Of a DNA stretch of 64,000 nucleotides, positions 1 to 8,683 are shown piece by piece. The position numbers were made by a program, and so were the translations under genes. Under the pieces are notes generated by a model. It was given only the letters and a program-made list of their open reading frames with translations. It was not told the origin of the DNA and did not search any database. The DNA is from Williamsia limnetica (GTDB taxonomy: Bacteria; Actinomycetota; Actinomycetes; Mycobacteriales; Mycobacteriaceae), in NCBI RefSeq assembly GCF_003217475.1, contig NZ_QJSP01000017.1, positions 1 through 64,000 of the forward strand. The letters run 5' to 3'. Numbering within the stretch: the first letter of the stretch is position 1; the number at the start of each line of letters is the position of its first letter.

Positions 1-51
1 GATCAGCATGGATGTACGACTTGGCCACACCAGAATTCTTGCATCAAACCC

Positions 52-85
52 GCCGAATCGCGGGCGTTACCGCCCGCGATTCGGC
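52..85. terminator. perfect hairpin downstream of the aminotransferase gene
   Basis: A perfect 15-bp inverted repeat (arms 52-66 and 71-85) encloses the 4-base loop TTAC. It lies 52 bases beyond the stop of the minus-strand aminotransferase gene and would fold in its transcript. The following bases on that strand (GGGTTTGA) are only weakly T-rich, so this is a probable rather than classical intrinsic terminator. The rest of 1-136 shows no gene; two GGTGGGTTTG-like words occur near 100-130. Confidence 0.55.
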
Positions 86-136
86 AACAGCCTCTCCAAC
101 AGGTGGGTTTGACTGTTACGGGTGGGTTTGTTCGGG

Positions 137-1375
137 CTAGCTCAAGGCGTCAGAAATGCGCTCGGCGAGTTCGGCCACCTGAACCGCAGTCATCACGAAT
201 GCCGGCGAGATCTGCAGCGCGCCTTGACCTGCTGCCCTCCCACTGACCCCGTGACGGCGCAGTGCCGCGATCGTCGCCGGCGCCGTGGCCGGGTCCGCGA
301 GCTGAACTGCACTCACCGCACCGAGACCACTGCGCACTTCGCTGACCGCAGGTAGATCCGTCAGTGGCGCCAGTGCCACATGCAGGTCTGATTCCAGACG
401 CGCGGCCTCCTCGAGCAGCCCTTCGGACTCGATGATGTCCAGGTTCGCCATGGCTGCAGCCGCAGCGCCCGCGTGCCCGCCATAGGTGTACCCGTGCCGC
501 CACCACACCCCGCCCGCATAGAACGGCTCTGCGATGTGGGGCGCGATGAACACCGCGCCCATCGGCACGTAACCCGACGTCAGACCTTTCGCGGTGGCGA
601 TCATGTCCGGCTGCAGATCGAAACGCGTGGAGGCGAACCACGATCCACCGATGCGTCCGAATCCGGTGACCACCTCGTCGGCGACGAAGAGCACGTCGTT
701 GTCGCGACAGATCTGACGAACCTCTGCCAGGTATCCCTTCGGTGGCAGATAGATGCCGCCCGCCCCGATGATCGGTTCACAGAAGAACGCGGCGATGTTG
801 TCGGCGCCGATCCGTTCGATCAAGCCGAGCAGGCTCTTCGCATCGTCCCAATCGACCGTCGCCGCGTCGGTCATCAGCTCGCCGTAGTTCTCGCGGTTGG
901 GTGGCAGACCCGACAGGGCCGTGCCGCCCACGTGCATGCCGTGGTAAGCCTTCGTACGCCCGACGACTATCTTCTTGTCGGGTTTGCCCTGCTCGTGCCA
1001 GTAGCGCCGCGCCAGTTTCACCGCGGAGTCGATCGAATCGCTGCCACCGGATGTGAAGAAGACCTTGCTTCCCGGGATGGGAGCAAGGCCCGAGAGACGG
1101 TCTGCGAGCGCCGCCGTCACGTCCGAGGTGATATCGCCGAAGCCCGAGTAATGGGCGAGAGTGCTCAGCTGCCGGGCGACCGCGTCGGCGATCTGGGTGC
1201 GACCGTGGCCCACGTTCGTGAACCACAGTCCCGCGGTGGCATCGAGGTACTTGTTGCCCGCGGTGTCCCAGATGTGTACGCCCTCACCCTTGGCGACCAC
1301 GAATGGTCCGGTGGCGCTCACCGCACCCATGTCGGCGAAACCGTGCCAGAGACCGGCGGAAGTCGATGCAGTCAT
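137..1375 (-). CDS. class III (omega) aminotransferase, PLP-dependent
   Basis: A 412-residue fold-type I aminotransferase, normal for the class III family. The PLP signature is clear: VADEVVTGFG at 231-240 supplies the Asp that pairs with the pyridine nitrogen (D233), and K263 in TAKGLTSGY is the Schiff-base lysine. The GGSDSIDSAVKLAR stretch (110-123) and YHGMHVGGTALSG (144-156) match the cofactor phosphate and substrate region of omega-amino-acid:pyruvate and beta-alanine type enzymes. It probably moves the amino group of an omega-amino acid or amine to pyruvate in the cytoplasm, but the substrate cannot be read from sequence. It stands alone and is divergent from hrpA. The ATG at 1375 gives a complete N-terminus (MTASTSAGLWHGFADMG). 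Confidence 0.85.
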   Translation of the reverse strand: MTASTSAGLWHGFADMGAVSATGPFVVAKGEGVHIWDTAGNKYLDATAGLWFTNVGHGRTQIADAVARQLSTLAHYSGFGDITSDVTAALADRLSGLAPIPGSKVFFTSGGSDSIDSAVKLARRYWHEQGKPDKKIVVGRTKAYHGMHVGGTALSGLPPNRENYGELMTDAATVDWDDAKSLLGLIERIGADNIAAFFCEPIIGAGGIYLPPKGYLAEVRQICRDNDVLFVADEVVTGFGRIGGSWFASTRFDLQPDMIATAKGLTSGYVPMGAVFIAPHIAEPFYAGGVWWRHGYTYGGHAGAAAAAMANLDIIESEGLLEEAARLESDLHVALAPLTDLPAVSEVRSGLGAVSAVQLADPATAPATIAALRRHGVSGRAAGQGALQISPAFVMTAVQVAELAERISDALS

Positions 1376-1456
1376 GCGCTACATCATGCCTGCAGCACTC
1401 CGCGGCGCACCAGCCCGGGCGCAGGCCCTGCGCCGCAGGACTATCATGGAATCGAT

Positions 1457-4400
1457 ATGTCGACCGCGCCGAACGAGTCCAACAAGACAGCCGACCAGGC
1501 GCCCGGACGACGCAGGCGCCGCCCCGATCAACGTCGCGGAAACCGGCCACGGCTGTCCCCGGCGGAGATCGGGCGCCGCCGCGCCCTGGTCCCCACCGTC
1601 ACCTATCCTCCCGAACTGCCGGTCTCTGCCGCCCGCGAGGAGATCGCCGCAGCGATCTCGGAGCACCAGGTGATCGTGGTCGCGGGCGAGACCGGGTCCG
1701 GTAAGACGACCCAGCTCCCGAAGATCTGTCTCGAACTCGGCCGGGGTGTATCCGGACGTATCGGCCACACCCAGCCGCGGCGACTCGCGGCCCGGTCGGT
1801 GGCCGAGAGGATTGCCGAGGAAACCGGCACCGAGCTCGGTGAATTGATCGGCTACTCGGTGCGATTCACGGACAAGGCCGGCGACGACACGCTTGTCAAG
1901 GTCATGACCGACGGCATCCTGCTGCGCGAGTTGTCTCGCGATCGCCAGCTCCTCGAGTACGACACCCTCATCATCGACGAGGCACATGAGCGCAGCCTCA
2001 ACATCGACTTCATCCTCGGCTACCTCAAGCAGCTTCTCCCGAGGCGTCCGGATCTGAAGGTGATAATCACCTCGGCCACCATCGAACCCGGGCGGTTCGC
2101 GGAGCACTTTGCCACCGACGGCGCCCCGGTTCCGATCATCGAGGTGTCGGGCCGGACCTATCCGGTCGAAGTTCGTTACCGGCCGTTGACAGTGGAGGAC
2201 GAGGACGAGGCGGATCTGGACCAACTGCAGGCGATCGGCTCCGCAGTCGACGAACTGTTCCGACAAGGCCCCGGCGATATCCTGGTCTTCCTTCCCACCG
2301 AGCGTGAGATCACCGACACCGCTGCCTCACTGAAACATCTCGAAGCCCGCGGTGTCGAGGTCATACCTCTGTTCGCGCGACTGTCCGCCGCCGACCAGCA
2401 TCGGGTGTTCTCAGCGCACCGCGGCCGCAGAATCGTCCTGTCCACGAACGTGGCGGAGACGTCACTGACGGTCCCAGGCATCCACTACGTGATCGATGCC
2501 GGCACCGCCCGGATCTCGCGCTATTCGACGCGCACCAAAGTGCAACGGCTGCCGATCGAACCGATCTCTCAGGCCAGCGCGCGGCAACGGGCCGGACGCT
2601 GTGGGCGAGTGGCGGCAGGTGTGTGCATCCGCCTCTACAGCGAGGACGACTTCAATGCGCGTCCGGAGTACACCGAACCCGAGATCCTGCGAACCAATCT
2701 CGCCGCGGTGATCCTGACCATGACCTCGCTCGGGCTCGGCGACGTCGGACGCTTTCCGTTCGTACAGCCACCCGATCCCAAGGCAATACGAGACGGGCAG
2801 CAACTGCTCGAGGAACTGGGCGCACTCGCCGCCCCTACGCCCGACACCCCGGTTCGGCGACTGACGCCGATCGGGAAGTCGTTGTCGCGCATTCCTGTTG
2901 ATCCACGACTCGCCCGTATGCTCGTCGAGGCCGAGACACAGGGCGCCCTCGGGCCGATGCTGGTGATCACCGCCGCGTTGTCACTGCCTGACGTCCGCGA
3001 ACGCCCGGCCGACCACCGCCAGACCGCCGACGAGTCGCACAAACGCTTTGCCGTGCCGGGGTCGGAGTTCCTGACCCTGCTCAATCTCTGGGTGTACCTG
3101 GAAGACCTACGTAAAGAACTCTCCTCCAATCAATTCCGCAAACGATGCAGCCGCGAGTTCCTCCACGGCCTCCGCATCCGGGAATGGCGGGATCTGCATT
3201 CACAGCTCGTTCGGATCGCGCGTGATCTCGGGTGGACGGTGCCCGGCGCCGTCACCGCACCAGAGGCAGAAACGCCTGCAGCGGTCGCAATACACCAATC
3301 GGTGCTCTCGGGCCTGCTCAGTCAGATCGGCGTCCGGGAGGGCGACACCAAGGAGTTCCTGGGGTCGCGCGGGACCAAGTTCATGATCTTCCCCGGGTCT
3401 CACATGTCCAACAAACCACCACGCTTCGTGATGGCGGCCGAGATCGTCGAGACCTCGCGGCTGTGGGCGCGCACCGTCGCCCGGATCGAACCCGAATGGG
3501 CCGAACGACTCGCCTCCGATCTCGTCAAACGCCAGTACAGCGAGCCACACTGGTCTGGAAAACACTCGGCTGCAATGGCATACGAGCGGGTGACGCTCTA
3601 CGGGGTGCCGTTGGTCACGCAGCGTCGAGTCAACTACGGCTCAATCGACCCCGAAGCCGCAAGGGAACTGTTCATCCGCCACGCGCTTGTCGAAGGCGAT
3701 TGGCGCACGCAGCACCCGTTCTTTCATCGCAACCGCGCGCTGCTCGAGGACGCGGAGGAGTCGGTGCACCGGGTGCGCCGTACCGATGTCATCGTCGACG
3801 ACGACACACTCTTCGCCTTCTACGATCAACACGTGGGACCCGATGTGGTGTCGGGTAGGCATTTCGACACCTGGTGGAAGACTGTCCGCAAACGCACTCC
3901 CAACCTGCTCGATCTGAATCCCGCCGACCTGGTCGCCGCCGACGCCGGAAGCGATCCCACCGGATTCCCTGACCGGTGGCGCCAGGGCGACACCAGCTAC
4001 GACCTGCGTTATCGCTTCGAACCCGGTACGGCCGATGACGGTGTCACCGTTCTGATACCGCTGTCACTTCTCGTTCGCGCCCGTCCGTCGGGTTTCGACT
4101 GGCTGGTGCCAGGGATGCGCTTGGAGCTGATCACCGAACTCCTGCGGACGCTGCCGAAAACGCTACGGCGGCAGGTCGGTCCGGCGCCTGACCTCGCAGC
4201 GACGATCTTGGCGTCCGTGACCCCGCGGGCTCGGCCGCTGACCGAGTCGGTCGCGGAGCAAGTACGTGACCGCACCGGGGTGCCCGTCGCCGCGGCAGAC
4301 TTACGCGTATCCGCGCTACCTGCCCATCTCCGTATGACCTTCGCAGCCACCGACGCCGGCGGAAACGTCCTGGCGACGTCGAAGTCGCTCCGGGAGTTGC

Positions 4401-5314
4401 AAGATCAGCTCGCCGCACGAGCTCGGGCGGCGCTCGAAAGCGAAGCGGCCGCCGCGGCCGTTCCGGTGGCGACCACGTGGACCGCAGACACCTTCGGTGA
4501 CATTCAACGCACTGTCAGCGCCGTGGTCGCGGGCCAGGAGATCACCAGCTATCCCGCACTGGTTCGCCGCGGCAAGGGTTTCACCGTGGTAGCGGCCCCG
4601 ACGGAATCCGAGCAAGCAGCGAACATGTACCTCGCGATCGTCGATCTGCTCATCGCCGGTCTGCCCACCCTCCGGCAATCCGCGACCACCGCCCTGAGTA
4701 CCGCCCACCGACTCGCCCTCAGTCAGAGTCCCTACCCCACCACCGCTGCACTGCTCGCCGACTGCGTGCGCGGTGCCGTCGTCGATCTCGTGCCCCAGCA
4801 GCCGAACGTGTGGACCGCCGCTGAGTTCGCAGCGCTCAGAACACGTGTCACCGGCCAGGTGAACCGTCGCTCCATCGAGAAACTCAATCAGGCCGCGGAG
4901 ATCCTCTCGCGCGTGGCCCCGCTGCGGCGCGTCATCGATACGACCCCCGTGACGTCCGCCGCGGACGACGTCCGCGAACAGCTCGGTGAATTGGTGTTCG
5001 ACGGCTTCATCTCAGCGACCAGCGCGAGTGCGCTGCATGAGATTCCTCGCTATCTCGACGCCGCCATCTCACGACTCGAGCAGCTGCCGGCCAGCGCTGC
5101 ACGTGATGCACAGGCCATGGACGCGATCGACAGGGTGATCGCAGCGTGGGCCGCCCACGTGCGTACCGTCCCTCAGGCTCGACGCGACGCCGTCAACGAG
5201 CAGGCAGGCTGGATGGTGGAGGAACTCCGGGTAGGGCTGTTCGCACAGCAACTCGGAACTGCCTACCCCGTGTCAGAAAAGCGCGTGACGAAGGCAATCA
5301 AAGCCCTCAAGTGA
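1457..5314 (+). CDS. hrpA: ATP-dependent RNA helicase HrpA (DEAH box)
   Basis: A 1285-residue DEAH-box RNA helicase of full HrpA length (about 1300). Motif I GETGSGKT is at 77-84, motif II DEAH at 174-177, motif III SAT at 206-208 and motif VI QRAGRCGR at 377-384. The helicase-associated and OB-fold domains and the long DUF3418-type C-terminal region typical of bacterial HrpA follow. HrpA proteins remodel RNA and in E. coli help resolve stalled ribosomes; here that role is inferred from family. The reading frame stays open upstream to 473, but that part is antisense to the aminotransferase. The ATG at 1457 (MSTAPNESNK), with GGA just upstream, is therefore taken as the start. The first 45 residues are Arg-rich and disordered. 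Confidence 0.93.
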   Translation: MSTAPNESNKTADQAPGRRRRRPDQRRGNRPRLSPAEIGRRRALVPTVTYPPELPVSAAREEIAAAISEHQVIVVAGETGSGKTTQLPKICLELGRGVSGRIGHTQPRRLAARSVAERIAEETGTELGELIGYSVRFTDKAGDDTLVKVMTDGILLRELSRDRQLLEYDTLIIDEAHERSLNIDFILGYLKQLLPRRPDLKVIITSATIEPGRFAEHFATDGAPVPIIEVSGRTYPVEVRYRPLTVEDEDEADLDQLQAIGSAVDELFRQGPGDILVFLPTEREITDTAASLKHLEARGVEVIPLFARLSAADQHRVFSAHRGRRIVLSTNVAETSLTVPGIHYVIDAGTARISRYSTRTKVQRLPIEPISQASARQRAGRCGRVAAGVCIRLYSEDDFNARPEYTEPEILRTNLAAVILTMTSLGLGDVGRFPFVQPPDPKAIRDGQQLLEELGALAAPTPDTPVRRLTPIGKSLSRIPVDPRLARMLVEAETQGALGPMLVITAALSLPDVRERPADHRQTADESHKRFAVPGSEFLTLLNLWVYLEDLRKELSSNQFRKRCSREFLHGLRIREWRDLHSQLVRIARDLGWTVPGAVTAPEAETPAAVAIHQSVLSGLLSQIGVREGDTKEFLGSRGTKFMIFPGSHMSNKPPRFVMAAEIVETSRLWARTVARIEPEWAERLASDLVKRQYSEPHWSGKHSAAMAYERVTLYGVPLVTQRRVNYGSIDPEAARELFIRHALVEGDWRTQHPFFHRNRALLEDAEESVHRVRRTDVIVDDDTLFAFYDQHVGPDVVSGRHFDTWWKTVRKRTPNLLDLNPADLVAADAGSDPTGFPDRWRQGDTSYDLRYRFEPGTADDGVTVLIPLSLLVRARPSGFDWLVPGMRLELITELLRTLPKTLRRQVGPAPDLAATILASVTPRARPLTESVAEQVRDRTGVPVAAADLRVSALPAHLRMTFAATDAGGNVLATSKSLRELQDQLAARARAALESEAAAAAVPVATTWTADTFGDIQRTVSAVVAGQEITSYPALVRRGKGFTVVAAPTESEQAANMYLAIVDLLIAGLPTLRQSATTALSTAHRLALSQSPYPTTAALLADCVRGAVVDLVPQQPNVWTAAEFAALRTRVTGQVNRRSIEKLNQAAEILSRVAPLRRVIDTTPVTSAADDVREQLGELVFDGFISATSASALHEIPRYLDAAISRLEQLPASAARDAQAMDAIDRVIAAWAAHVRTVPQARRDAVNEQAGWMVEELRVGLFAQQLGTAYPVSEKRVTKAIKALK

Positions 5315-5336
5315 TTTCGGGCGGCGGCCAAGCCCG

Positions 5337-5786
5337 TCAGGGTTTGGCGGCCCGCAGGTCGTCGATCTCTTTCTGGAAATCGTCGACCGAATCGAACGAC
5401 CGGTACACCGAGGCAAATCGCAGATAGGCAACTTCGTCGAGGTCGCGCAGCGGACCGAGAATGGCCAGGCCGACCTCGTTGCTCGGAACCTCCGCCGAAC
5501 CGGTGGCTCGTACGGCTTCCTCTACCTGTTGCGCGAGCTGCTGTAGCTTCGCATCGTCGACGGCACGACCCTGACACGCCCGGCGCACTCCTCGCATCAC
5601 CTTCTCGCGACTGAAGGGTTCGGTGACCCCGGTGCGTTTCACGACGGCCAGAACTGCACTTTCGACTGTCGTGAACCGGCGGCCGCACTGCGAACACGAG
5701 CGACGGCGCCTGATGGCCTGCCCCTCGTCCGCCACCCGCGAATCGACCACGCGGGTGTCGTCGTTCTTGCAAAACGGGCAATGCAT
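5337..5786 (-). CDS. nrdR: transcriptional repressor NrdR
   Basis: A 149-residue protein with the two-part NrdR layout. An N-terminal zinc ribbon (C3, C6, C31, C34 in MHCPFC and [10 protein letters not shown]) binds DNA, and an ATP-cone from about 49 to 139 senses ATP and dATP. It represses ribonucleotide reductase genes when dATP is high. The ATG at 5786 gives the canonical MHCPFC start. It is convergent with hrpA, with only 22 bases between stops, and lies downstream of the LysM gene on the same strand, as in mycobacteria. Confidence 0.95.
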   Translation of the reverse strand: MHCPFCKNDDTRVVDSRVADEGQAIRRRRSCSQCGRRFTTVESAVLAVVKRTGVTEPFSREKVMRGVRRACQGRAVDDAKLQQLAQQVEEAVRATGSAEVPSNEVGLAILGPLRDLDEVAYLRFASVYRSFDSVDDFQKEIDDLRAAKP

Positions 5787-5881
5787 GCGGGGTTCCTCGA
5801 CTGTCAGCGGCCCAGGCATGGTGACCGGGCACTCTGCCGTCGAGGATACCGCCCAGGCGACTGGCTGCGGCAGCACTGCGG

Positions 5882-6391
5882 CTACCGCGCGTACACCGGG
5901 GTGAGCAACGACTGCCCGACGGACAGCGCCGAGTTGTTCATCCCGTTCAGCTCCATGATCTTGTCGACCACCGCCGCAGTGGGCATCTCGGGTGCGACCC
6001 GAGATGCGATGTCGCCCAGCGACTCTCCGGACTGCACGTGAACCACTGCAGTTCCGGTGTCGACCGGGTTCGCGGATTGCTCCATCACGCCACCGAAAAA
6101 CATCATGAAGACCACCAGCAGCATCAAGCCCACACCCGCAACCGCGGCCGCCGCCCATGCACGGCGGCGCGCGTACACACTCCCCCGAGCGGGGGCCATC
6201 CGCTGGGCGGCGTTGTCCGACTCACCGCATGAGACCGCAGTACGACGGTCCACGCCGTGCCGGCGATCCGCCGGGCGGCTCGTGTCAGCAGGCCGGATCG
6301 GGCGAACGGTGCGCGTACCGACACCGGAGTTGTCGAGTCGACGAACGGGCCGAGACATCGCCGGCCGGCTGATGGTGGTGGCTGCAGTCAT
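5882..6391 (-). CDS. SOS-controlled LysM membrane protein (ChiZ/Rv2719c-like)
   Basis: A 169-residue protein with an Arg-rich cytoplasmic N-terminus, one membrane segment at about 79-101 and an extracytoplasmic LysM domain at about 116-166 ([15 protein letters not shown]) that should bind peptidoglycan. Position between nrdR and lexA matches M. tuberculosis Rv2719c/ChiZ, a damage-induced protein reported to affect cell division and wall hydrolysis. No separate hydrolase domain is visible, so catalysis is not assumed. The ATG at 6391 has GAGGA eight bases upstream. A LexA box at 6464-6479 lies directly ahead of it, so SOS induction is likely. Confidence 0.85.
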   Translation of the reverse strand: MTAATTISRPAMSRPVRRLDNSGVGTRTVRPIRPADTSRPADRRHGVDRRTAVSCGESDNAAQRMAPARGSVYARRRAWAAAAVAGVGLMLLVVFMMFFGGVMEQSANPVDTGTAVVHVQSGESLGDIASRVAPEMPTAAVVDKIMELNGMNNSALSVGQSLLTPVYAR

Positions 6392-6463
6392 GGGTTCGAT
6401 CCTCAGTTCACTCGGAGACCGAAGCCAGGGCGGACGACCGCTCGGTTTCGATCACTCGTTCGA

Positions 6464-6479
6464 TTGAACGAATGTTCGA
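6464..6479 (-). promoter_or_regulatory. LexA (SOS) box of the LysM gene
   Basis: TTGAACGAATGTTCGA fits the actinobacterial SOS consensus TCGAACRNRYGTTYGA with a single T for C at position 2. It lies 73 bases upstream of the LysM start and immediately downstream of a possible -10 element (TACAAC on the minus strand, 6480-6485), so bound LexA would block initiation. Confidence 0.75.
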
Positions 6480-6515
6480 GTTGTATCACGGAGGTCCGAC
6501 ACGCGCCACGCCCGC

Positions 6516-6556
6516 TCGAACAAATGTTTGAGACTTGTGACATTTTCCATTACCGT
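6516..6556 (+). promoter_or_regulatory. lexA promoter with overlapping LexA box
   Basis: TCGAACAAATGTTTGA at 6516-6531 matches the actinobacterial SOS box at every defined position. It overlaps a possible -35 element TTGAGA (6528-6533), which is followed after 17 bases by TACCGT (6551-6556) as -10. Transcription would start near 6563, about 58 bases ahead of lexA. This is the expected arrangement for LexA autorepression. Confidence 0.8.
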
Positions 6557-6620
6557 GAGGCGCATAAGCCAAGGACGTACCCACCCCGACCAGGCCGCGC
6601 ACCACGAAATGGAGGCCCTG

Positions 6621-7358
6621 ATGGCCGAAGCAACAGATTCCCCTGATTCGCAAGAGTCCGACACCCTGCAAGATTCTGGTGCGACCGCCGTGGTCAGCAC
6701 AGAACCTCTCGCAGAGGGTTCGCTGACGCCGCGCCAGAAAGCCGTGCTCGAAGTCATCAGGGCTTCGGTACGCGAGCGGGGCTACCCGCCGAGCATCCGC
6801 GAGATCGGCGATGCCGTCGGTCTCACCTCGACGTCGTCGGTCGCCCATCAGCTGCGCACCCTCGAACGCAAGGGCTTCCTACAGCGCGAGAACAACCGAC
6901 CGCGCGCGGTCAACGTGCAGGACACCGACCTCAATCCGGCAACTGCCGCAGGTCAGGTCCAGATTCCGGACGAGTCCCTACCGACCCCCACATTCGTCCC
7001 CGTACTCGGTCGGATCGCCGCCGGCGGACCCATCCTCGCGGAGGAAGCCGTCGAGGACGTGTTCCCGCTACCCAAGGAACTCGTCGGTGAGGGCTCGCTG
7101 TTCCTTCTCAAGGTCGTGGGTGAGTCCATGATCGATGCCGCCATCTGCGACGGTGACTGGGTTGTCGTCCGGCAACAGAACGTCGCGGACAACGGAGACA
7201 TCGTCGCCGCCATGATCGAGGGCGAAGCGACGGTCAAGACGTTCAAACGCACCAAGGACGCCGTCTGGCTGATGCCCCACAACCCGGTGTTCGATCCCAT
7301 TCCCGGCAACGACGCCGTGATTCTCGGCAAAGTCGTCACAGTGATGCGGCGGCTCTGA
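6621..7358 (+). CDS. lexA: SOS repressor LexA
   Basis: A 245-residue LexA. The N-terminal winged helix (about 35-98, [12 protein letters not shown] and [13 protein letters not shown]) binds SOS boxes. The C-terminal S24 peptidase domain has the Ala134-Gly135 autocleavage bond and the Ser169/Lys206 catalytic dyad, cleaved when RecA filaments form on single-stranded DNA. The ATG at 6621 has GGAGG five bases upstream and is preferred to the ATG at 6609, which contains that Shine-Dalgarno sequence. The first 34 residues are acidic and variable. It is divergent from the LysM gene. Confidence 0.96.
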   Translation: MAEATDSPDSQESDTLQDSGATAVVSTEPLAEGSLTPRQKAVLEVIRASVRERGYPPSIREIGDAVGLTSTSSVAHQLRTLERKGFLQRENNRPRAVNVQDTDLNPATAAGQVQIPDESLPTPTFVPVLGRIAAGGPILAEEAVEDVFPLPKELVGEGSLFLLKVVGESMIDAAICDGDWVVVRQQNVADNGDIVAAMIEGEATVKTFKRTKDAVWLMPHNPVFDPIPGNDAVILGKVVTVMRRL

Positions 7359-7377
7359 AACGTCTGCTCGACACAAA

Positions 7378-7415
7378 CAAGCGGGGTGTACCGGTGATCC
7401 GGTACACCCCGCTTG
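7378..7415. terminator. bidirectional terminator between lexA and the acyl-CoA dehydrogenase
   Basis: A perfect 17-bp inverted repeat (arms 7378-7394 and 7399-7415, loop TGAT) sits between the convergent lexA and acyl-CoA dehydrogenase genes. The base of the stem is A/T on both sides, so it can serve both directions. Confidence 0.85.
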
Positions 7416-7436
7416 GTGTTGGTCTCGTCCGAAGGG

Positions 7437-8579
7437 TCAGATGCCCAGGCTGCGACCGATCACTTCCTTCATGATCTCGGTGGTGCCACCGTAGATCGTC
7501 TGCACCCGCGAATCGACGAATGCCTTCGCGACCGAGTACTCACGCATGTATCCGTAGCCGCCGTGGAGCTGTAGGCAGCGATCGATCAGCTGCACCTGAT
7601 TCTCGGTGGCGTAATACTTGGCCATCGCCGCGTCCGGAACCGTCAGCTTCTTCTCGTTGAGCAGGCCGATGCAGTGATCGACGAACACGCGAGTGGTGGC
7701 GGTCGACGTCGCGAGCTCGGCCAGCAGAAAGCGCGAGTTCTGGAAGTTGCCGATCGACCGACCGAACGCCTTCCGGTCCTTCGCGTACTGCACCGTGGTC
7801 TCGAGGACAGCTTCCATCGCAGCGGCAGCAACGACCGCGATCGACAAGCGCTCGCGGGGTAGGTTCTGCATCAGATAGATGAAGCCGAGGCCCTCTTCAC
7901 CGAGCAGGTTCTCTGCCGGGACGCGGACATTGTCGAAGCTCAACTCCGCGGTGTCCTGCGCCTTCATCCCGAGCTTGTCGAGGTTACGACCGCGTTCGAA
8001 GCCTTCCATTCCACGCTCGACGACGAGCAGGCTGAAGCCCTTCGCGCCGGCTTCGGGATCGGTGCGCGCGACAACGATCACGAGGTCGGCATTGATGCCG
8101 TTGGTGATGAAGGTCTTCGACCCGTTGAGGACCCAGTGATCCCCGTCCTTCTTGGCGTTGGTCTTGATGCCCTGCAGGTCGGAACCGGTGCCCGGCTCGG
8201 TCATGGCGATCGCGGTGATCAGCTCACCGGAGGTGAAGCCCGGCAGCCAGCGAGCCTTCTGCTCGTCGTTGGTCAGTTCGAGCAGGTACGGCGCGATCAC
8301 ATCGTTGTGCAGCGGAAAGCCGAGTCCGCTGTAGCCACCGCGGGCGGACTCCTCGGCAACGATGGCGTTGTAACGGAAGTCCTGCACTCCGCCGCCGCCG
8401 AACTCTTCCGGGGCATCGACGGCCAAGAAGCCGTTTTTGCCGGCTTCGATCCACACATCGCGGTCGACGATGTTCTGCTCCTCCCAGCGATCGTGGTTCG
8501 GGGCCACGTGCTGGTCGAGGAAGCTGCGGTACGAATCGCGGAAAAGTAGGTGTTCGGGCTCGAACAACGTGCGTTCCAT
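7437..8579 (-). CDS. acyl-CoA dehydrogenase (long-chain type, FadE20-like)
   Basis: A complete 380-residue FAD-dependent acyl-CoA dehydrogenase. The flavin and substrate signature MTEPGTGSDL is at 126-135 and the C-terminal LHGGYGYMREY stretch is intact. The position used as catalytic base in medium-chain enzymes is Gly here (YGGTTEIMKE), while E243 in LPRERLSIA aligns with the base of long-chain and isovaleryl enzymes. A long-chain or branched substrate is therefore more likely. The same place in M. tuberculosis holds fadE20. The ATG at 8579 has GGAG eight bases upstream. It lies downstream of hflX on the same strand, with its own 104-base leader. Confidence 0.9.
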   Translation of the reverse strand: MERTLFEPEHLLFRDSYRSFLDQHVAPNHDRWEEQNIVDRDVWIEAGKNGFLAVDAPEEFGGGGVQDFRYNAIVAEESARGGYSGLGFPLHNDVIAPYLLELTNDEQKARWLPGFTSGELITAIAMTEPGTGSDLQGIKTNAKKDGDHWVLNGSKTFITNGINADLVIVVARTDPEAGAKGFSLLVVERGMEGFERGRNLDKLGMKAQDTAELSFDNVRVPAENLLGEEGLGFIYLMQNLPRERLSIAVVAAAAMEAVLETTVQYAKDRKAFGRSIGNFQNSRFLLAELATSTATTRVFVDHCIGLLNEKKLTVPDAAMAKYYATENQVQLIDRCLQLHGGYGYMREYSVAKAFVDSRVQTIYGGTTEIMKEVIGRSLGI

Positions 8580-8683
8580 CAGCAGATCTCCGTTACTAAG
8601 GGGGCATTACAGGCGAAAAGACAACGCCTCGGTTCCCATTAACTGTAACTGGATTCTACATCTTGCCCAAACGCGGGCGGGCG

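Noticed and set aside
473-1456. Upstream extension of the hrpA frame
   Set aside because: It is antisense to the well-supported aminotransferase and has no helicase-family similarity; the ATG at 1457 gives the normal HrpA length.
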